64,000 nucleotides of DNA from Nocardia amikacinitolerans NBRC 108937 (lineage in GTDB: Bacteria; Actinomycetota; Actinomycetes; Mycobacteriales; Mycobacteriaceae). Shown piece after piece: positions 8,968-18,379 of the stretch. The stretch lies in assembly GCF_001612615.1 (NCBI RefSeq), contig NZ_BDAU01000009.1, positions 186,001-250,000 on the forward strand. Direction: 5' to 3'. Position 1 is the stretch's first letter. Each line of letters opens with the position of its first letter. The translations under genes were made by a program, and so were the position numbers. Below the pieces are notes generated by a model that did no database searches, was not told the DNA's origin, and saw only the letters and a list, made by a program, of their open reading frames with translations.

Positions 8968-10125
8968 GTGACCAGCACAATCGGACTGGGGATGCCCGCC
9001 GCACCCGCGGCCGTTCTCGCGCCCCGGCGCAAGACCCGCCAGCTCATGGTCGGTGGTGTCGGCGTGGGCAGCGACCACCCGATTTCGGTGCAGTCGATGA
9101 CCACCACCAAGACCCACGACGTCAACGCGACCCTGCAGCAGATCGCCGAGCTCACCGCCTCGGGCTGCGACATCGTCCGGGTCGCCTGTCCCCGCCAGGA
9201 GGACGCCGACGCGCTGGCGACCATCGCCCGCAAGTCGCAGATCCCGGTGATCGCCGACATCCACTTCCAGCCCCGCTACATCTTCGCCGCCATCGACGCG
9301 GGCTGCGCCGCCGTGCGCGTGAACCCGGGCAACATCAAGGAGTTCGACGGCCGGGTCAAGGAAGTCGCGAAGGCCGCGGGCGCCGCCGGTATCCCGATCC
9401 GCATCGGCGTGAACGCCGGTTCGCTGGACAAGCGAATGATGGAGAAGTACGGCAAGGCCACCCCGGAGGCGCTGGTGGAGTCGGCGCTGTGGGAGGCGAG
9501 CCTGTTCGAGGAGCACGGCTTCGGCGACATCAAGATCTCGGTCAAGCACAACGATCCGGTGATCATGGTGGAGGCCTACCGCCAGCTGGCCGCGCAATGC
9601 GACTACCCGCTGCACCTCGGTGTGACCGAGGCCGGCCCGGCGTTCCAAGGCACGATCAAGTCCGCCGTCGCGTTCGGCGCGCTGCTGAGCGAGGGCATCG
9701 GTGACACCATCCGGGTCTCGCTGTCCGCCCCGCCCGCCGAGGAGGTCAAGGTCGGCGGCCAGATCCTGCAGTCGCTGAACCTGCGTCCGCGCAAGCTCGA
9801 GATCGTCTCCTGCCCGTCCTGCGGTCGCGCCCAGGTGGACGTCTACACGCTGGCCAACGAGGTGACCGCCGGTCTGGAGGGCATGGAGGTGCCGCTGCGG
9901 GTCGCGGTGATGGGCTGCGTCGTGAACGGCCCCGGCGAGGCGCGCGAAGCGGATCTCGGGGTGGCCTCGGGCAACGGCAAGGGGCAGATCTTCGTCAAGG
10001 GCGAGGTCATCAAGACCGTGCCGGAGGCGCAGATCGTGGAGACCCTGATCGAGGAGGCCATGCGCATCGCCGAGGAGATGGGCGAGAGCGCGGGTGCGGG
10101 GGAGCCGGTCGTCACCGTCGGCTGA
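8968..10125 (+). CDS. ispG: 4-hydroxy-3-methylbut-2-enyl-diphosphate synthase
   Basis: The penultimate enzyme of the MEP pathway; it reduces MEcPP to HMBPP with a 4Fe-4S cluster. I chose the GTG at 8968 (385 residues); the frame is open 32 codons further upstream, but those codons lack family similarity. The cluster ligands are Cys282 and Cys285 in S-C-P-S-C-G and Cys317 in [10 protein letters not shown], with Glu324 as the fourth ligand. Also called gcpE. It belongs with dxr upstream in the same pathway, and the intervening rip1 is a conserved neighbour. Confidence 0.96.
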   Translation: MTSTIGLGMPAAPAAVLAPRRKTRQLMVGGVGVGSDHPISVQSMTTTKTHDVNATLQQIAELTASGCDIVRVACPRQEDADALATIARKSQIPVIADIHFQPRYIFAAIDAGCAAVRVNPGNIKEFDGRVKEVAKAAGAAGIPIRIGVNAGSLDKRMMEKYGKATPEALVESALWEASLFEEHGFGDIKISVKHNDPVIMVEAYRQLAAQCDYPLHLGVTEAGPAFQGTIKSAVAFGALLSEGIGDTIRVSLSAPPAEEVKVGGQILQSLNLRPRKLEIVSCPSCGRAQVDVYTLANEVTAGLEGMEVPLRVAVMGCVVNGPGEAREADLGVASGNGKGQIFVKGEVIKTVPEAQIVETLIEEAMRIAEEMGESAGAGEPVVTVG

Positions 10126-10193
10126 GGCCGCCTCGACCAGCGGGTTTCGGATACCCGTACCGCATCGGCCGCGTTCGTGGCAGGCTGTCGATT

Positions 10194-11057
10194 GTGCGGA
10201 GTCTGCTGGAGCCGACGCGAAGAGCGAAGTTCGCCCCCGCGCGTCAGCTCGCCAACCGGGATCTGGCGCAGGTCCTGCGAGTGCTCGACAGCGATCCGGT
10301 CGCCTCGTGCATGATCGCGGCCCGATTGCAGGAATACGGGCTGGACGCCAGGGGCGGGCACGGTGAGCTGTGGAGCCGCGGCGGTCCCGCCGAATCCCTC
10401 TGCTTCTCCGGAGCGAATCTGGTGCCGCTGCGTGGTGACAACGACGCGTTGCGCGCCTTCGCCGACCGCGCGACGCGCTGGCCGCGAATCTGCTCCTCGG
10501 TGGTCGGCCGCCAAGAGCTCGCGCTGCCGCTGTGGGAGATGCTCAGCGACAGCTGGGGCCCGGAGCGGGAACTGCGCGGCACCCAACCGCTGCTCGCCCT
10601 CGGTCAGCCTGCGCTGGCCACGGCCGACCCGCAGGTGCGCAGGGCGAGACCGGACGAACTGGACCGCTACCTCAACGCGGCGATCGCCATGTTCATCGAA
10701 GAGGTCGGCGTCGACCCGAGGGCGGGCGACGGTGGTCGCGGCTACCGGCGCCGCATCCAGAATCTCATCGAATCCGGCCGCGCCTGGGCACGTTTCGAGG
10801 ACGGCGAGGTGGTCTTCAAGGCCGAGGTCGGGTCGCTGTCCCGGCGCACCGGCCAGATCCAGGGCGTGTGGGTGCATCCGGACCGGCGCGGCAAAGGCGT
10901 CGGCACCAGCGGCACTGCGGCGGTGGCCAACGCGGTGGTGGCCTCCGGTCGCACCGCGAGCCTGTACGTGAACGACTTCAACACCGTGGCCCGCCGCGCC
11001 TACGGCCGCGTCGGATTCCGCCAGATCGCGACATTCGCCACCGTCCTGCTCGACTGA
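10194..11057 (+). CDS. GNAT acetyltransferase with DUF4081 N-terminal domain
   Basis: A 287-residue protein with an N-terminal DUF4081 half (about 20-130) and a C-terminal GNAT fold. The acetyl-CoA loop is visible as V-H-P-D-R-R-G-K-G-V-G-T at about 228-239, followed by N-D-F-N-T-V-A-R-R-A-Y-x-R-V-G-F typical of GNAT motif B. The start is GTG. This family is the usual downstream neighbour of ispG in mycobacteria. The acyl acceptor is unknown. Confidence 0.88.
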   Translation: MRSLLEPTRRAKFAPARQLANRDLAQVLRVLDSDPVASCMIAARLQEYGLDARGGHGELWSRGGPAESLCFSGANLVPLRGDNDALRAFADRATRWPRICSSVVGRQELALPLWEMLSDSWGPERELRGTQPLLALGQPALATADPQVRRARPDELDRYLNAAIAMFIEEVGVDPRAGDGGRGYRRRIQNLIESGRAWARFEDGEVVFKAEVGSLSRRTGQIQGVWVHPDRRGKGVGTSGTAAVANAVVASGRTASLYVNDFNTVARRAYGRVGFRQIATFATVLLD

Positions 11058-11114
11058 ACGAGAAACGGTGCGCCGCAGGCATTTGCCCGTTCGTGGCCAG
11101 TACCATCGGCAGCG

Positions 11115-12902
11115 ATGTCGACACGCATGTTGATTCCGCTGGCCGTCGCGGTGCTCGCCGCCGCGGCCGCGGGCTGCTCGGCCGGTCCGCAGGGCCCGGC
11201 GCCCGCGGCGGACGCCTTCGTCGCCGCCTTCGCCGAGAACGATCTCACCGCGGCCGCCGAACTCACCAGCCACCCCGAGAAGGCCACTGCCGCACTGGCT
11301 TCCGCGTGGCAGAACCTACAGGCCGAGGACCTGACCGCGCGCACGGGCGCGGCCCGCGTCACCGGTGACACCGCGACCGTCGACTACACCTACGAGTGGC
11401 GGCTGCCGAAGGACCGCACCTGGACCTACACCGGCCAGTTGCAGATGGGCCGCACCGGCGGGCGCTGGATGGTGCGGTGGACGTCCTCGAACATTCACCC
11501 CGAACTCGGCGACACCCAGACCATGGAGCTGCGCGCGAACCCGGCCCCGCGTGCCAGGGTGAACGAGCAATCCGGCAGTGATGTCTTGGTGCCGGGCAAG
11601 GTTTCTCGCGTCGCCTTCACCGCGTCCGACGCCGCCGATCCCAGCGCGGTGGCCACGGCGCTGTCGCGGGCACTGCTGCGTTTCGACGAACGCCTCACCC
11701 CCGACGCCATCCTGAAGGCCGCGCGAAACACCAACGGCGCCTACACCGTGCTGCTGCTCACCGAGCTCGAATACAACCAGGTCGGCTCCGAGCTCATCGG
11801 GCTGCCCGGCGTGCGGTTGACCCAGGAGTGGGACATGGTGCCCACCGACCGCGACTTCGCCCCCGATCTGATGACGCAGGTGCGCCAGACGGTGATCGCC
11901 GAGGTGGACGGCAAATCGGGCTGGAGCGTGGTCACCATGAACGCGCACGGCGCCGACACCGCCGTGCTCACCGAGGTGCCCGCGCAACCGGCGCCGTCGT
12001 TCGCGCTGAGCATCGACCGCTACGTGCAGAACGCCGCCCAGCGCGCCGTCGACCTGCGCACCGAGCAGACGATGATGGTCGTGCTGCGCCCGTCCACCGG
12101 CGCGATCCTCGCGGTCGCGCAGAACAAGGAGGCGGACCGGGACGGGCCGATGGCCACCATCGGCCAGTATCCGCCCGGCTCGGTGTTCAAGACGGTGACC
12201 GCCGCGGCGGCCATGGCCGAGGGGCTCGCCACGCCCGACACCGTGCTGCCCTGTCCGAGCAGCATCGTCATCGGCGAGCGCACCATTCCCAACTACAACC
12301 ATTTCACCGTCGGCGACGTGCCGATGGCCACCGCCTACGAACGGTCCTGCAACACCTCCTTCGCCAAGCTGGCCAGCCAGCTGCCCGCCGACGCGCTCGC
12401 CGTGACCGCCGCGAAACTCGGTGTTGGCCAGGACTATTCGGTGGTCGGTCTGCCCACCGCGTCCGGGTCGGTGCCGCCCGCCGACGACCTGGTGCAGCGC
12501 ACCGAGGACGGGATCGGGCAAGGCAAGGTGGTGGTCAGCCCGTTCGGCATGGCGGTGATGGCGGCGACCATCGCGCACGGCTCGGCGCCGGTGCCGTACC
12601 TGATCGCGGGGCGGCCCACGGCCGTCGAGGGGGAGCGGCCCGCGATCGCGCCGGAGGTGATCGAGGGATTGCGCGCGATGATGCGCAAGGTGGTCACCGG
12701 CGGCACCGCCGAACGCATCGCCGATCAGGGCGAGGTGTACGGCAAGACGGGCGAGGCCGAGGTCGACGGCGGCTCGCACTCCTGGTTCGTGGGGTACCGC
12801 GGCGACATGGCCTTCGCGACATTGCTGGTCAAGGGCGGCAGCTCGGACAACGCGGTCGCGGTGACCCGAGATATGTTCGCCGCGCTGCCGACCGGGTACT
12901 GA
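11115..12902 (+). CDS. Penicillin-binding lipoprotein with NTF2-like domain
   Basis: A DD-transpeptidase-type protein, orthologous in context to M. tuberculosis Rv2864c. The N-terminus is a lipoprotein signal with lipobox A-A-A-G-C. An NTF2-like (MecA-N) domain follows (about 30-140), then a dimerisation region, then the transpeptidase domain. Catalytic motifs are complete: S-V-F-K (Ser356, Lys359), S-C-N (411-413) and K-T-G (544-546). It should act outside the membrane in cell-wall cross-linking and bind beta-lactams. It is the last gene of the conserved core before the accessory region. Confidence 0.93.
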   Translation: MSTRMLIPLAVAVLAAAAAGCSAGPQGPAPAADAFVAAFAENDLTAAAELTSHPEKATAALASAWQNLQAEDLTARTGAARVTGDTATVDYTYEWRLPKDRTWTYTGQLQMGRTGGRWMVRWTSSNIHPELGDTQTMELRANPAPRARVNEQSGSDVLVPGKVSRVAFTASDAADPSAVATALSRALLRFDERLTPDAILKAARNTNGAYTVLLLTELEYNQVGSELIGLPGVRLTQEWDMVPTDRDFAPDLMTQVRQTVIAEVDGKSGWSVVTMNAHGADTAVLTEVPAQPAPSFALSIDRYVQNAAQRAVDLRTEQTMMVVLRPSTGAILAVAQNKEADRDGPMATIGQYPPGSVFKTVTAAAAMAEGLATPDTVLPCPSSIVIGERTIPNYNHFTVGDVPMATAYERSCNTSFAKLASQLPADALAVTAAKLGVGQDYSVVGLPTASGSVPPADDLVQRTEDGIGQGKVVVSPFGMAVMAATIAHGSAPVPYLIAGRPTAVEGERPAIAPEVIEGLRAMMRKVVTGGTAERIADQGEVYGKTGEAEVDGGSHSWFVGYRGDMAFATLLVKGGSSDNAVAVTRDMFAALPTGY

Positions 12903-12939
12903 CGGTCGTCACCCGGCCTCGGTCGGCCCGCCGTGATGG

Positions 12940-13437
12940 TCAGGCGCGGTGCAGGGTCGCGGCGAGGTGGTGGGTCAGGGGTTCGCCGACCGCGGCCATT
13001 CGCAGCGTGTAGTCGATGGTGTCGCCCGCGACACGGAACGACCGGCCCAGCGCCGTCACCACCTTCGCCGTGCTGCTGCGGCCGATGCTGGTGGAGTCGA
13101 ACTCCATCCGCACCTCGCCGTCGGTGATGGTCAGCCCGCCCTCGCAGATCTCGGTGATGCCGGTCGGGTGGGCGAGGATCAGCTCGACGTGATCGGGCCG
13201 AGGGCAGCGCAGGTAGCCGGTCTCGGCGTGCATCGACCTGCTGCCGTCGGCCGCGCGGGTGCGCTGGCGGTAGGTGAGGAACGGGCGGCCGAGGTGGCCG
13301 AACCGTATCTCCTCCAGGTAGTCGAACGGTTCGATGGTCGGGTACTCACCGTGCCCGCCGCCGCGCCAAGTGCCGAGCAGCGAGGCGAGCGGTGCGATAT
13401 CGGGATGGGGAGCGACGGACGGCAGGGGATCGACCAC
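12940..13437 (-). CDS. Nitrobindin-like heme-binding protein
   Basis: A 165-residue beta-barrel of the FABP-like DUF1794/nitrobindin family. The defining G-T-W-R-G-G-G-H-G-E-Y-P-T-I motif lies at about residues 22-35, and a C-terminal H-H-L-A-A-T-L provides the candidate proximal heme histidine. Members bind ferric heme and NO and can isomerise peroxynitrite to nitrate. The gene is convergent with the penicillin-binding protein gene (37-base gap) and divergent from the small kinase gene. A role in nitrosative stress is inferred from the family. Confidence 0.87.
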   Translation of the reverse strand: MVDPLPSVAPHPDIAPLASLLGTWRGGGHGEYPTIEPFDYLEEIRFGHLGRPFLTYRQRTRAADGSRSMHAETGYLRCPRPDHVELILAHPTGITEICEGGLTITDGEVRMEFDSTSIGRSSTAKVVTALGRSFRVAGDTIDYTLRMAAVGEPLTHHLAATLHRA

Positions 13438-13580
13438 GGCGGACAGCCTAGACCCGTGTCCGCCGCCTCGCTCCCCGAGTCCCGAAATTGCACCGACCCG
13501 GCCTTTCGGGAGGGCGCCGCGCGGCCGCGTGCGCTCGCCATCTCGCGCACCGGCCTCGGTGCGTAACCTCGGACCGTGTG

Positions 13581-14174
13581 ATGGACACAGACATGCGCGG
13601 CCACGCCGTCCGACGACCGCGGTTGGTCGTCGTCAGCGGACCGCCGGGCTCGGGGAAGACGACCTTGGCGCACGCGCTCGGCCGCGCCGTCGGCTGGCCG
13701 GTGATCAGCCGTGACGAGATCAAACAGGGGATGGCGCACGCCGATCCCGCGTTCGAGCCAGCGCCGGAGGACGAGCTAGCGCTGCGTACCCTCGACACCT
13801 TCTTCGAGGTGCTCGCGGTATTGGCGCGCGCGGGCGTCGACACGGTGGCCGAGGCGGCTTTCCAAGATCGCCTGTGGCGGCCGGGGCTCGAGCCGCTGGC
13901 CGCGCTGGCCGATCTCCGGTTCGTGCACTGCGTCGTGGACCGGGATGTGGCGGTGGATCGCATCGCCCGCCGCAGGCTCGACGAGCCGCTGCGGCGGGTG
14001 CATTCCGCGCCGGGCGCACCTGATCCGGCGGCGCTCGCCGCCCGGCACGACGCGTTCCAGCGGGTGCGGCTGGAGGGGCCCGCCCTCGAGGTGGACACGA
14101 CGGGCGAGTACCTGCCCGGGCTGGACGAGATCGCCGCTTTCGCGAAGGATGCGCGGATCATCGATATCCGGTGA
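13581..14174 (+). CDS. AAA-family P-loop kinase-like protein
   Basis: A 197-residue nucleotide-binding protein of the small AAA_33/zeta-like kinase type. The Walker A motif G-P-P-G-S-G-K-T-T lies at about residues 18-26; R-D-E-I at about 47 and the R-R-R-L/R-R-V-H region near 125-140 resemble the lid of small-molecule kinases. I chose the ATG directly after a GTG (13578); the longer reading frame upstream has no family similarity. The substrate is unknown; related proteins are annotated as ATP-binding or as phosphotransferases. Confidence 0.75.
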   Translation: MDTDMRGHAVRRPRLVVVSGPPGSGKTTLAHALGRAVGWPVISRDEIKQGMAHADPAFEPAPEDELALRTLDTFFEVLAVLARAGVDTVAEAAFQDRLWRPGLEPLAALADLRFVHCVVDRDVAVDRIARRRLDEPLRRVHSAPGAPDPAALAARHDAFQRVRLEGPALEVDTTGEYLPGLDEIAAFAKDARIIDIR

Positions 14175-14300
14175 AGCGCCGCGGGATTCGGCCGCGGGGT
14201 GGTACACCTCAGATGTGCCTGGCAGGGCGGGTGGACCGCTTGTCCGCTTCCCGCCGCGGCGCGGCTCCGGAATCATGGTGGCGCGGGGAGGCGGTGCGAT

Positions 14301-14732
14301 GTGACGACCGACAACTGGATGGTGCCGGGCAAGGAGCAGCTGGTCGCGGCCTGCCGCGGCTTTCCGCACGACGACCACCCGATGCTCGATGCGGCGGGCG
14401 AGCTGGCGCGGCTGCACGCGCTACGGGAGCGCACGCCCGCCCGCGAGGTGCCGAAGCTGGACCGGCGGCGCGTCCAGCTGGTCCGCGCCATCGACCGGTG
14501 GATGACGCTGGCGACGCCCGTGCCGGGCGGTGCGGCGCACGCCCACAGCGAGACGGTCGGGCGGATCGTGGACCGGCTGGCCCAGCTCACCACGCAGGCC
14601 TGGGTACCGCCGGCGGCGCCGGATCCGGTGTCCTACGACGCGTGGACGCAGGTCGTCGAACTCGCCGACGTCTATCAGGATCTGGTGGACGCGCTGCAAG
14701 CGGGAACGCGCCGGGTGTCGGACGGCGTTTAG
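14301..14732 (+). CDS. DUF4254 family protein (copy 1)
   Basis: A 143-residue, mostly helical cytoplasmic protein. It shares with the protein at 52221-52664 an opening of the form P-x-x-x-Q-L/I-L-x-A-x-x-G, the L-A-x-L-H-A-x-R helix, the S-E-T/L-G-x-I/V-V-D-R-L/M-A central motif and the L-A-D/E-L-V-D-x-Y-x-D-L-V ending, all characteristic of DUF4254. The GTG start follows GGGGAGGCGG. The family is common in Nocardia and has no known function. Confidence 0.7.
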   Translation: MTTDNWMVPGKEQLVAACRGFPHDDHPMLDAAGELARLHALRERTPAREVPKLDRRRVQLVRAIDRWMTLATPVPGGAAHAHSETVGRIVDRLAQLTTQAWVPPAAPDPVSYDAWTQVVELADVYQDLVDALQAGTRRVSDGV

Positions 14733-14750
14733 CGTCCGCGCCCGAAAAAC

Positions 14751-15242
14751 TCAGCGCCCGCGCCCGAAGAGCCGGAACCCGCGCCCGCGCCGCTGCGGCA
14801 GCGTCGCGTACACCATCGTCATATCGGCGAACACCTCCGCCTCTTGCTCGCGCTCCGCGCCGAACTCGTTGCGTCCCAGCACATGCTGCGCCGCCATCGA
14901 GGGCAGCAGCGCGGCCAGCTTCGGCGACAGCGGTGCGGCGTCCTCGGAGTCGTCCCTGCCGTGTCCGAGCAACATGTGCCCGATCTCGTGCAGGATGATG
15001 TGGTCGGCGTTGCGCTCGGTGGCCTCGGCGTCGTACACGATGATGTCGTCGTGCTTGCGGGCGACCCACAGACCTTTGCCGCGACAACCGTTTTCGGCGA
15101 GCATATCGGCGGGCACCGGTCGCAGCGAGATGGAGCGCCCGCGATGCGCAGCCACGTCGGCCAGGTAGGCGTTGAGGTTCCACGGACTGGGCAGCGGCAC
15201 CGTCCGGTTAGCGTCGCCGAAACGGGCTTCCATGCTGGTCAT
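14751..15242 (-). CDS. ImmA/IrrE-type zinc metallopeptidase
   Basis: A 163-residue protein with the zinc-peptidase motif H-E-I-G-H at residues 85-89 and a downstream E-x-E-A-E-V-F-A (about 130-138) that supplies the third metal ligand. No signal peptide is visible. Proteins of this type cleave XRE-family repressors in mobile elements and stress responses, or sit in toxin-antitoxin-like modules. The nearest XRE gene (16861-17721) is two genes away on the same strand, so a functional link is possible but unproven. It is convergent with the DUF4254 gene (18-base gap). Confidence 0.75.
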   Translation of the reverse strand: MTSMEARFGDANRTVPLPSPWNLNAYLADVAAHRGRSISLRPVPADMLAENGCRGKGLWVARKHDDIIVYDAEATERNADHIILHEIGHMLLGHGRDDSEDAAPLSPKLAALLPSMAAQHVLGRNEFGAEREQEAEVFADMTMVYATLPQRRGRGFRLFGRGR

Positions 15243-15385
15243 CGGCGCTCACTCTACCGACACCGCCGCGCCGCGTCATCCCGGTGATCGGTCACATGGC
15301 GGCCGTGATCGATTGTGGCCGACCGGGTTCCGCACGCGCTGCCAGCGCGGCTACCTGCGCGAACAGGGGTGTACGCGGTCGCGGA

Positions 15386-16777
15386 TCAGGCTTCCTGAGT
15401 CGGCGCGGCGGTGGTCGGCGGCGTCCTGCGCTGGGAGCGGATCGCCAGCTGGTTCAGCAGCCACAGTGCGACGCCGATGGCGAGCAGCACGCCCGCGATC
15501 AGGTACTGATCGGGGTTGCGGTCGGTGAACGGCGTGACTAGGAATCCGCAGGACAGCGCACCCACCACGGGCAGGAAGGTCGGCGTCCGGAAATGCTTGT
15601 GCTCGACCGGATCCCGGCGCAGCACCAGCACCGCGACGTTCACCACCGTGAACACCGCCAGCAGCAGCAGCGCGGTGGTGCCGCCGAGTTCGGGTACCTC
15701 GCCGACGAACGCGATCAGGCCGAGCGCCAGCAGCGTGGTGAAGACGATCGCGACCTGCGGCGTCCGTCGCCGGACGTGCACCTTGCCGAACGCGTGCGGC
15801 ACGACGGCTTGCCGCGCCATGCCGTAGAGCAGCCTGCTCGCCATCAGCATGTTGATCAGCGCCGAGTTGGCGACGGCGAACATGGTGATGAACGCGAAGA
15901 CGTGCGTCGGGAATCCGGGCGCACCGACCTCGACCACCTGAAGCAGCGGGGTGTCGCCTTCGCCGAGTTGCTCGGTGGGCACCAGCGCGACCGAGGTGAT
16001 CGAGACGAGGACGTAGATCGTCCCGGTGATGAGCAAGCCGGTCAGCAGCACCTTGGGGAAGATCCGGTTCGGTTCCTTGCACTCCTCGGCCATGTTCACC
16101 GAGTCCTCGAAACCCACCATCGCGTAGAAGGCCAGCGTGGTCGCGACGATCACGCCGCCGAGCGCGCTGCGGTCGCCGGTCTCGAATTCGGTGATGCGGC
16201 CGAAATCGCCGTTGCCGAAGCCGAGCGCCCACAGCCCGATCGCGATGACGATCAGCAGGCCGGTCAGCTCCACGCAGGTGAGCAGCACGTTCAGCTTGAC
16301 GCCCTCGCTGACGCCGCGCAGGTTGATGGCCGCGATCACGGCCATGAACGCCAGCGCGACGGCGGTGATCGCGATGCCGGTGCCGACTTCGAAATCGAAG
16401 GCCTCGGCGAAGTTCGCCGCGAACGCGCGCGAGGCGGTGGCCGCCGAGGTGATGCCGGAGCTCAGCACCGCGAACGCGACCATGAAGGTGAAGAAGTGGA
16501 TGCCGAACGCCTTGTGCGTGTACAGCGCCGCGCCCGCGGCGTGCGGGTACTTGGTGACGAGCTCGAGATAGCTGAAGCCGGTGACCAGCGCGACGAGGAA
16601 CGCGACGACGAACGGCACCCACACCGCCCCGCCCACCTCGGCGGCGACCCGCCCGGTGAGCGCGTAGATGCCGGTGCCGAGAATGTCGCCGACGACGAAC
16701 AACAGCAGCAGCCCCGGCCCCATCACCCGGTTCAGACTGGGTTCGGGCTTGGCGGGTTCGGCGGACACGTCGGCCAT
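15386..16777 (-). CDS. APC-superfamily amino acid permease
   Basis: A 463-residue transporter with about twelve hydrophobic helices. Helix 1 contains G-D-I-L-G-T-G-I-Y, the substrate-backbone motif of the amino acid-polyamine-organocation family; F-Y-A-M-V-G-F-E-D in helix 6 matches the second discontinuous helix. The ATG at 16777 has AGGAG upstream; the frame is open much further but only this part is transporter-like. Substrate cannot be assigned from sequence. The XRE/DUF5753 gene is upstream on the same strand, 83 bases away. Confidence 0.88.
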   Translation of the reverse strand: MADVSAEPAKPEPSLNRVMGPGLLLLFVVGDILGTGIYALTGRVAAEVGGAVWVPFVVAFLVALVTGFSYLELVTKYPHAAGAALYTHKAFGIHFFTFMVAFAVLSSGITSAATASRAFAANFAEAFDFEVGTGIAITAVALAFMAVIAAINLRGVSEGVKLNVLLTCVELTGLLIVIAIGLWALGFGNGDFGRITEFETGDRSALGGVIVATTLAFYAMVGFEDSVNMAEECKEPNRIFPKVLLTGLLITGTIYVLVSITSVALVPTEQLGEGDTPLLQVVEVGAPGFPTHVFAFITMFAVANSALINMLMASRLLYGMARQAVVPHAFGKVHVRRRTPQVAIVFTTLLALGLIAFVGEVPELGGTTALLLLAVFTVVNVAVLVLRRDPVEHKHFRTPTFLPVVGALSCGFLVTPFTDRNPDQYLIAGVLLAIGVALWLLNQLAIRSQRRTPPTTAAPTQEA

Positions 16778-16860
16778 CGTGGACTCCTGTGCGCGGTTGC
16801 GGATGGGATCCTGGAGTACCCATTCTTCCGGCCCCACAGTCGCCGGAACACCGGAGAACG

Positions 16861-17721
16861 CTAGCTCATCCCGGCGGCGATCTCCTCGATCAACGCGACC
16901 GAATCGCGCGGGCTCAGCGCCATCGCCCGGAGCTGATCGAAGATCACCCCGAAGCGGCGGACCTCGTTGTGGCCCTCCACGAGTGTGTCGCCCGCGATGC
17001 CCTCCACGTACACGAGTTCGTTGTCGTCGGGATTCTGGAAGTCGAGCAGCGTGAACGAGCCCGCCATGCCGGGATGCGCGCCCGCGTTGAACGGAAGGAT
17101 CTGCAAGATCACGTTTTTCCGTTTGCTCTCCAGCAGCAGTTTCTCCAGCTGCCCGCGCATGGTGTGGTGGCCGCCGACCTCCCGGCGGATCGCCGCCTCG
17201 TCCAGCACCACCCACAGTTCGAGCGGCTTGTCTTTGTCGAGCACCGCCGCCCGGTTCAGCCGGGCGTGGACGCGGCTTTCCATGATCGCGGTCTCGACCT
17301 TCGGCATGGACGTGTCGATCACCGCGGCCGCGTACTGCTCCGTCTGCAAAAGGCCTGGGATGTAAGAGGTTTGGTAGTGGCGGGCGGACAGCGCCTCGGA
17401 TTCGAAGTTGATGTAGGCCGCGTACACCTCGGTGAGATTGGCCTCCCACGGCCGGGACATGCCGGGCTTCTGCGCGTCCGACAGCAGCTCGAGCGCGTAT
17501 TTGCGCCGGTCGGGATCGACTTCGTAGATGTCGAGCAGCGTGTTCAGCGTTCGGCGCTGCGGACGGGCCTGGGCCTGTTCGATCCGGTACAGCGTCGTCA
17601 CATTGATCCCCGTGCGGGTGCTGACTTCCTCCTTGCTGAGCCCGACCGTGTCGCGCATCTCGGTCAGCAGCGCCGCGAGTCGGCGCAGGCCGGCGGTGAG
17701 AACCGTGCGCTTGCCCGCCAT
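16861..17721 (-). CDS. XRE-family regulator with DUF5753 C-terminal domain
   Basis: A 286-residue actinobacterial regulator. The N-terminal helix-turn-helix reads L-S-K-E-E-V-S-T-R-T-G-I-N-V-T-T-L-Y-R-I-E (about 28-48). The rest is the DUF5753 domain, with the usual Y-I-P-G-L-L-Q-T-x-x-Y-A (about 118-129) and L-P-F motifs. This is the Scr1-like group, often paired with a small DUF397 protein. I find no DUF397 gene next to it here, which is slightly unusual. Its 5' end lies directly beside a truncated TetR gene. Confidence 0.85.
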   Translation of the reverse strand: MAGKRTVLTAGLRRLAALLTEMRDTVGLSKEEVSTRTGINVTTLYRIEQAQARPQRRTLNTLLDIYEVDPDRRKYALELLSDAQKPGMSRPWEANLTEVYAAYINFESEALSARHYQTSYIPGLLQTEQYAAAVIDTSMPKVETAIMESRVHARLNRAAVLDKDKPLELWVVLDEAAIRREVGGHHTMRGQLEKLLLESKRKNVILQILPFNAGAHPGMAGSFTLLDFQNPDDNELVYVEGIAGDTLVEGHNEVRRFGVIFDQLRAMALSPRDSVALIEEIAAGMS

Positions 17722-17803
17722 ACCGCAATCCTTTCGTGGTGACAGCGCCTCAGCCTACCGTCGTGTTCTCCGTGTTTTCGGGCGTTTTCGGCGCGATCGG
17801 GGG

Positions 17804-18379
17804 TTGCGCGGCGCCCGCTCGCAGGCCGCAGGGCTTTCCGGCGGATCGGGGGCGCTGTACCGGCACTTCCGATCCAAGGACGCGCTGCTGGTCGAGGCGG
17901 TCCGCACCCGGCTGACCGATCGCGCGGAATGGGAGGCGTTCCTCGATCCGGAGTTCTCGTTCGTCGCGCTGCTCGACGCGGCGATGCCGGGCGGGACGGA
18001 CGTCGATCGACTCGTCGCGCTGTGCCACGTCGGTCTACAGCGCCTCGACCACGATCGCGACGTGACCCGGATCCTGTTGCGCGACAACTCCATCGATCCC
18101 GGGGTGCTCGAGGTGTTCCAGCGCGAGGAGTACGGCGTGGTGATGTCGGTGGTGACGCGAGCGCTTGCGCAACTGGCCGGACCCGGTGGCGGCGAGCAGG
18201 ACTGGACGGCAACGGCCGCGGTACTGGTCGGCGCCCTCGCGCACTTCTGGCTGATCACCGACATCTTCGACGGCGAGCACCCGGCGTCCGTCGACGCGGA
18301 CCGCTATCTGCGTGCCACCGCGGAGCTGGTCGCCGCCCGGCTGGACCGGGCGGGCCACCGAGGAGAGGAAGCACCGTGA
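17804..18379 (+). pseudogene. 5'-decayed TetR-family regulator
   Basis: From about residue 10 this is a clear TetR protein: A-G-L-S-G-G-S-G-A-L-Y-R-H-F-R-S-K-D-A-L-L-V-E-A-V is the recognition helix and the first linker, followed by a full ligand domain. The first helices of the DNA-binding domain are missing: upstream codons read R-V-L-R-V-F-G-R-F-R-R-D-R-G-L, and no ATG or GTG in this frame starts a complete domain. A TTG at 17804 is the only nearby start. The stop overlaps the start of the next gene (GTGA), so it was probably translated with it. It may be a pseudogene or an N-terminally reduced protein. Confidence 0.6.

Noticed and set aside
15600..16860. Plus-strand frame rich in Arg, Glu, Asp and His across the permease gene
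   Set aside because: Composition is the typical complement of a hydrophobic transporter gene; not a real protein.
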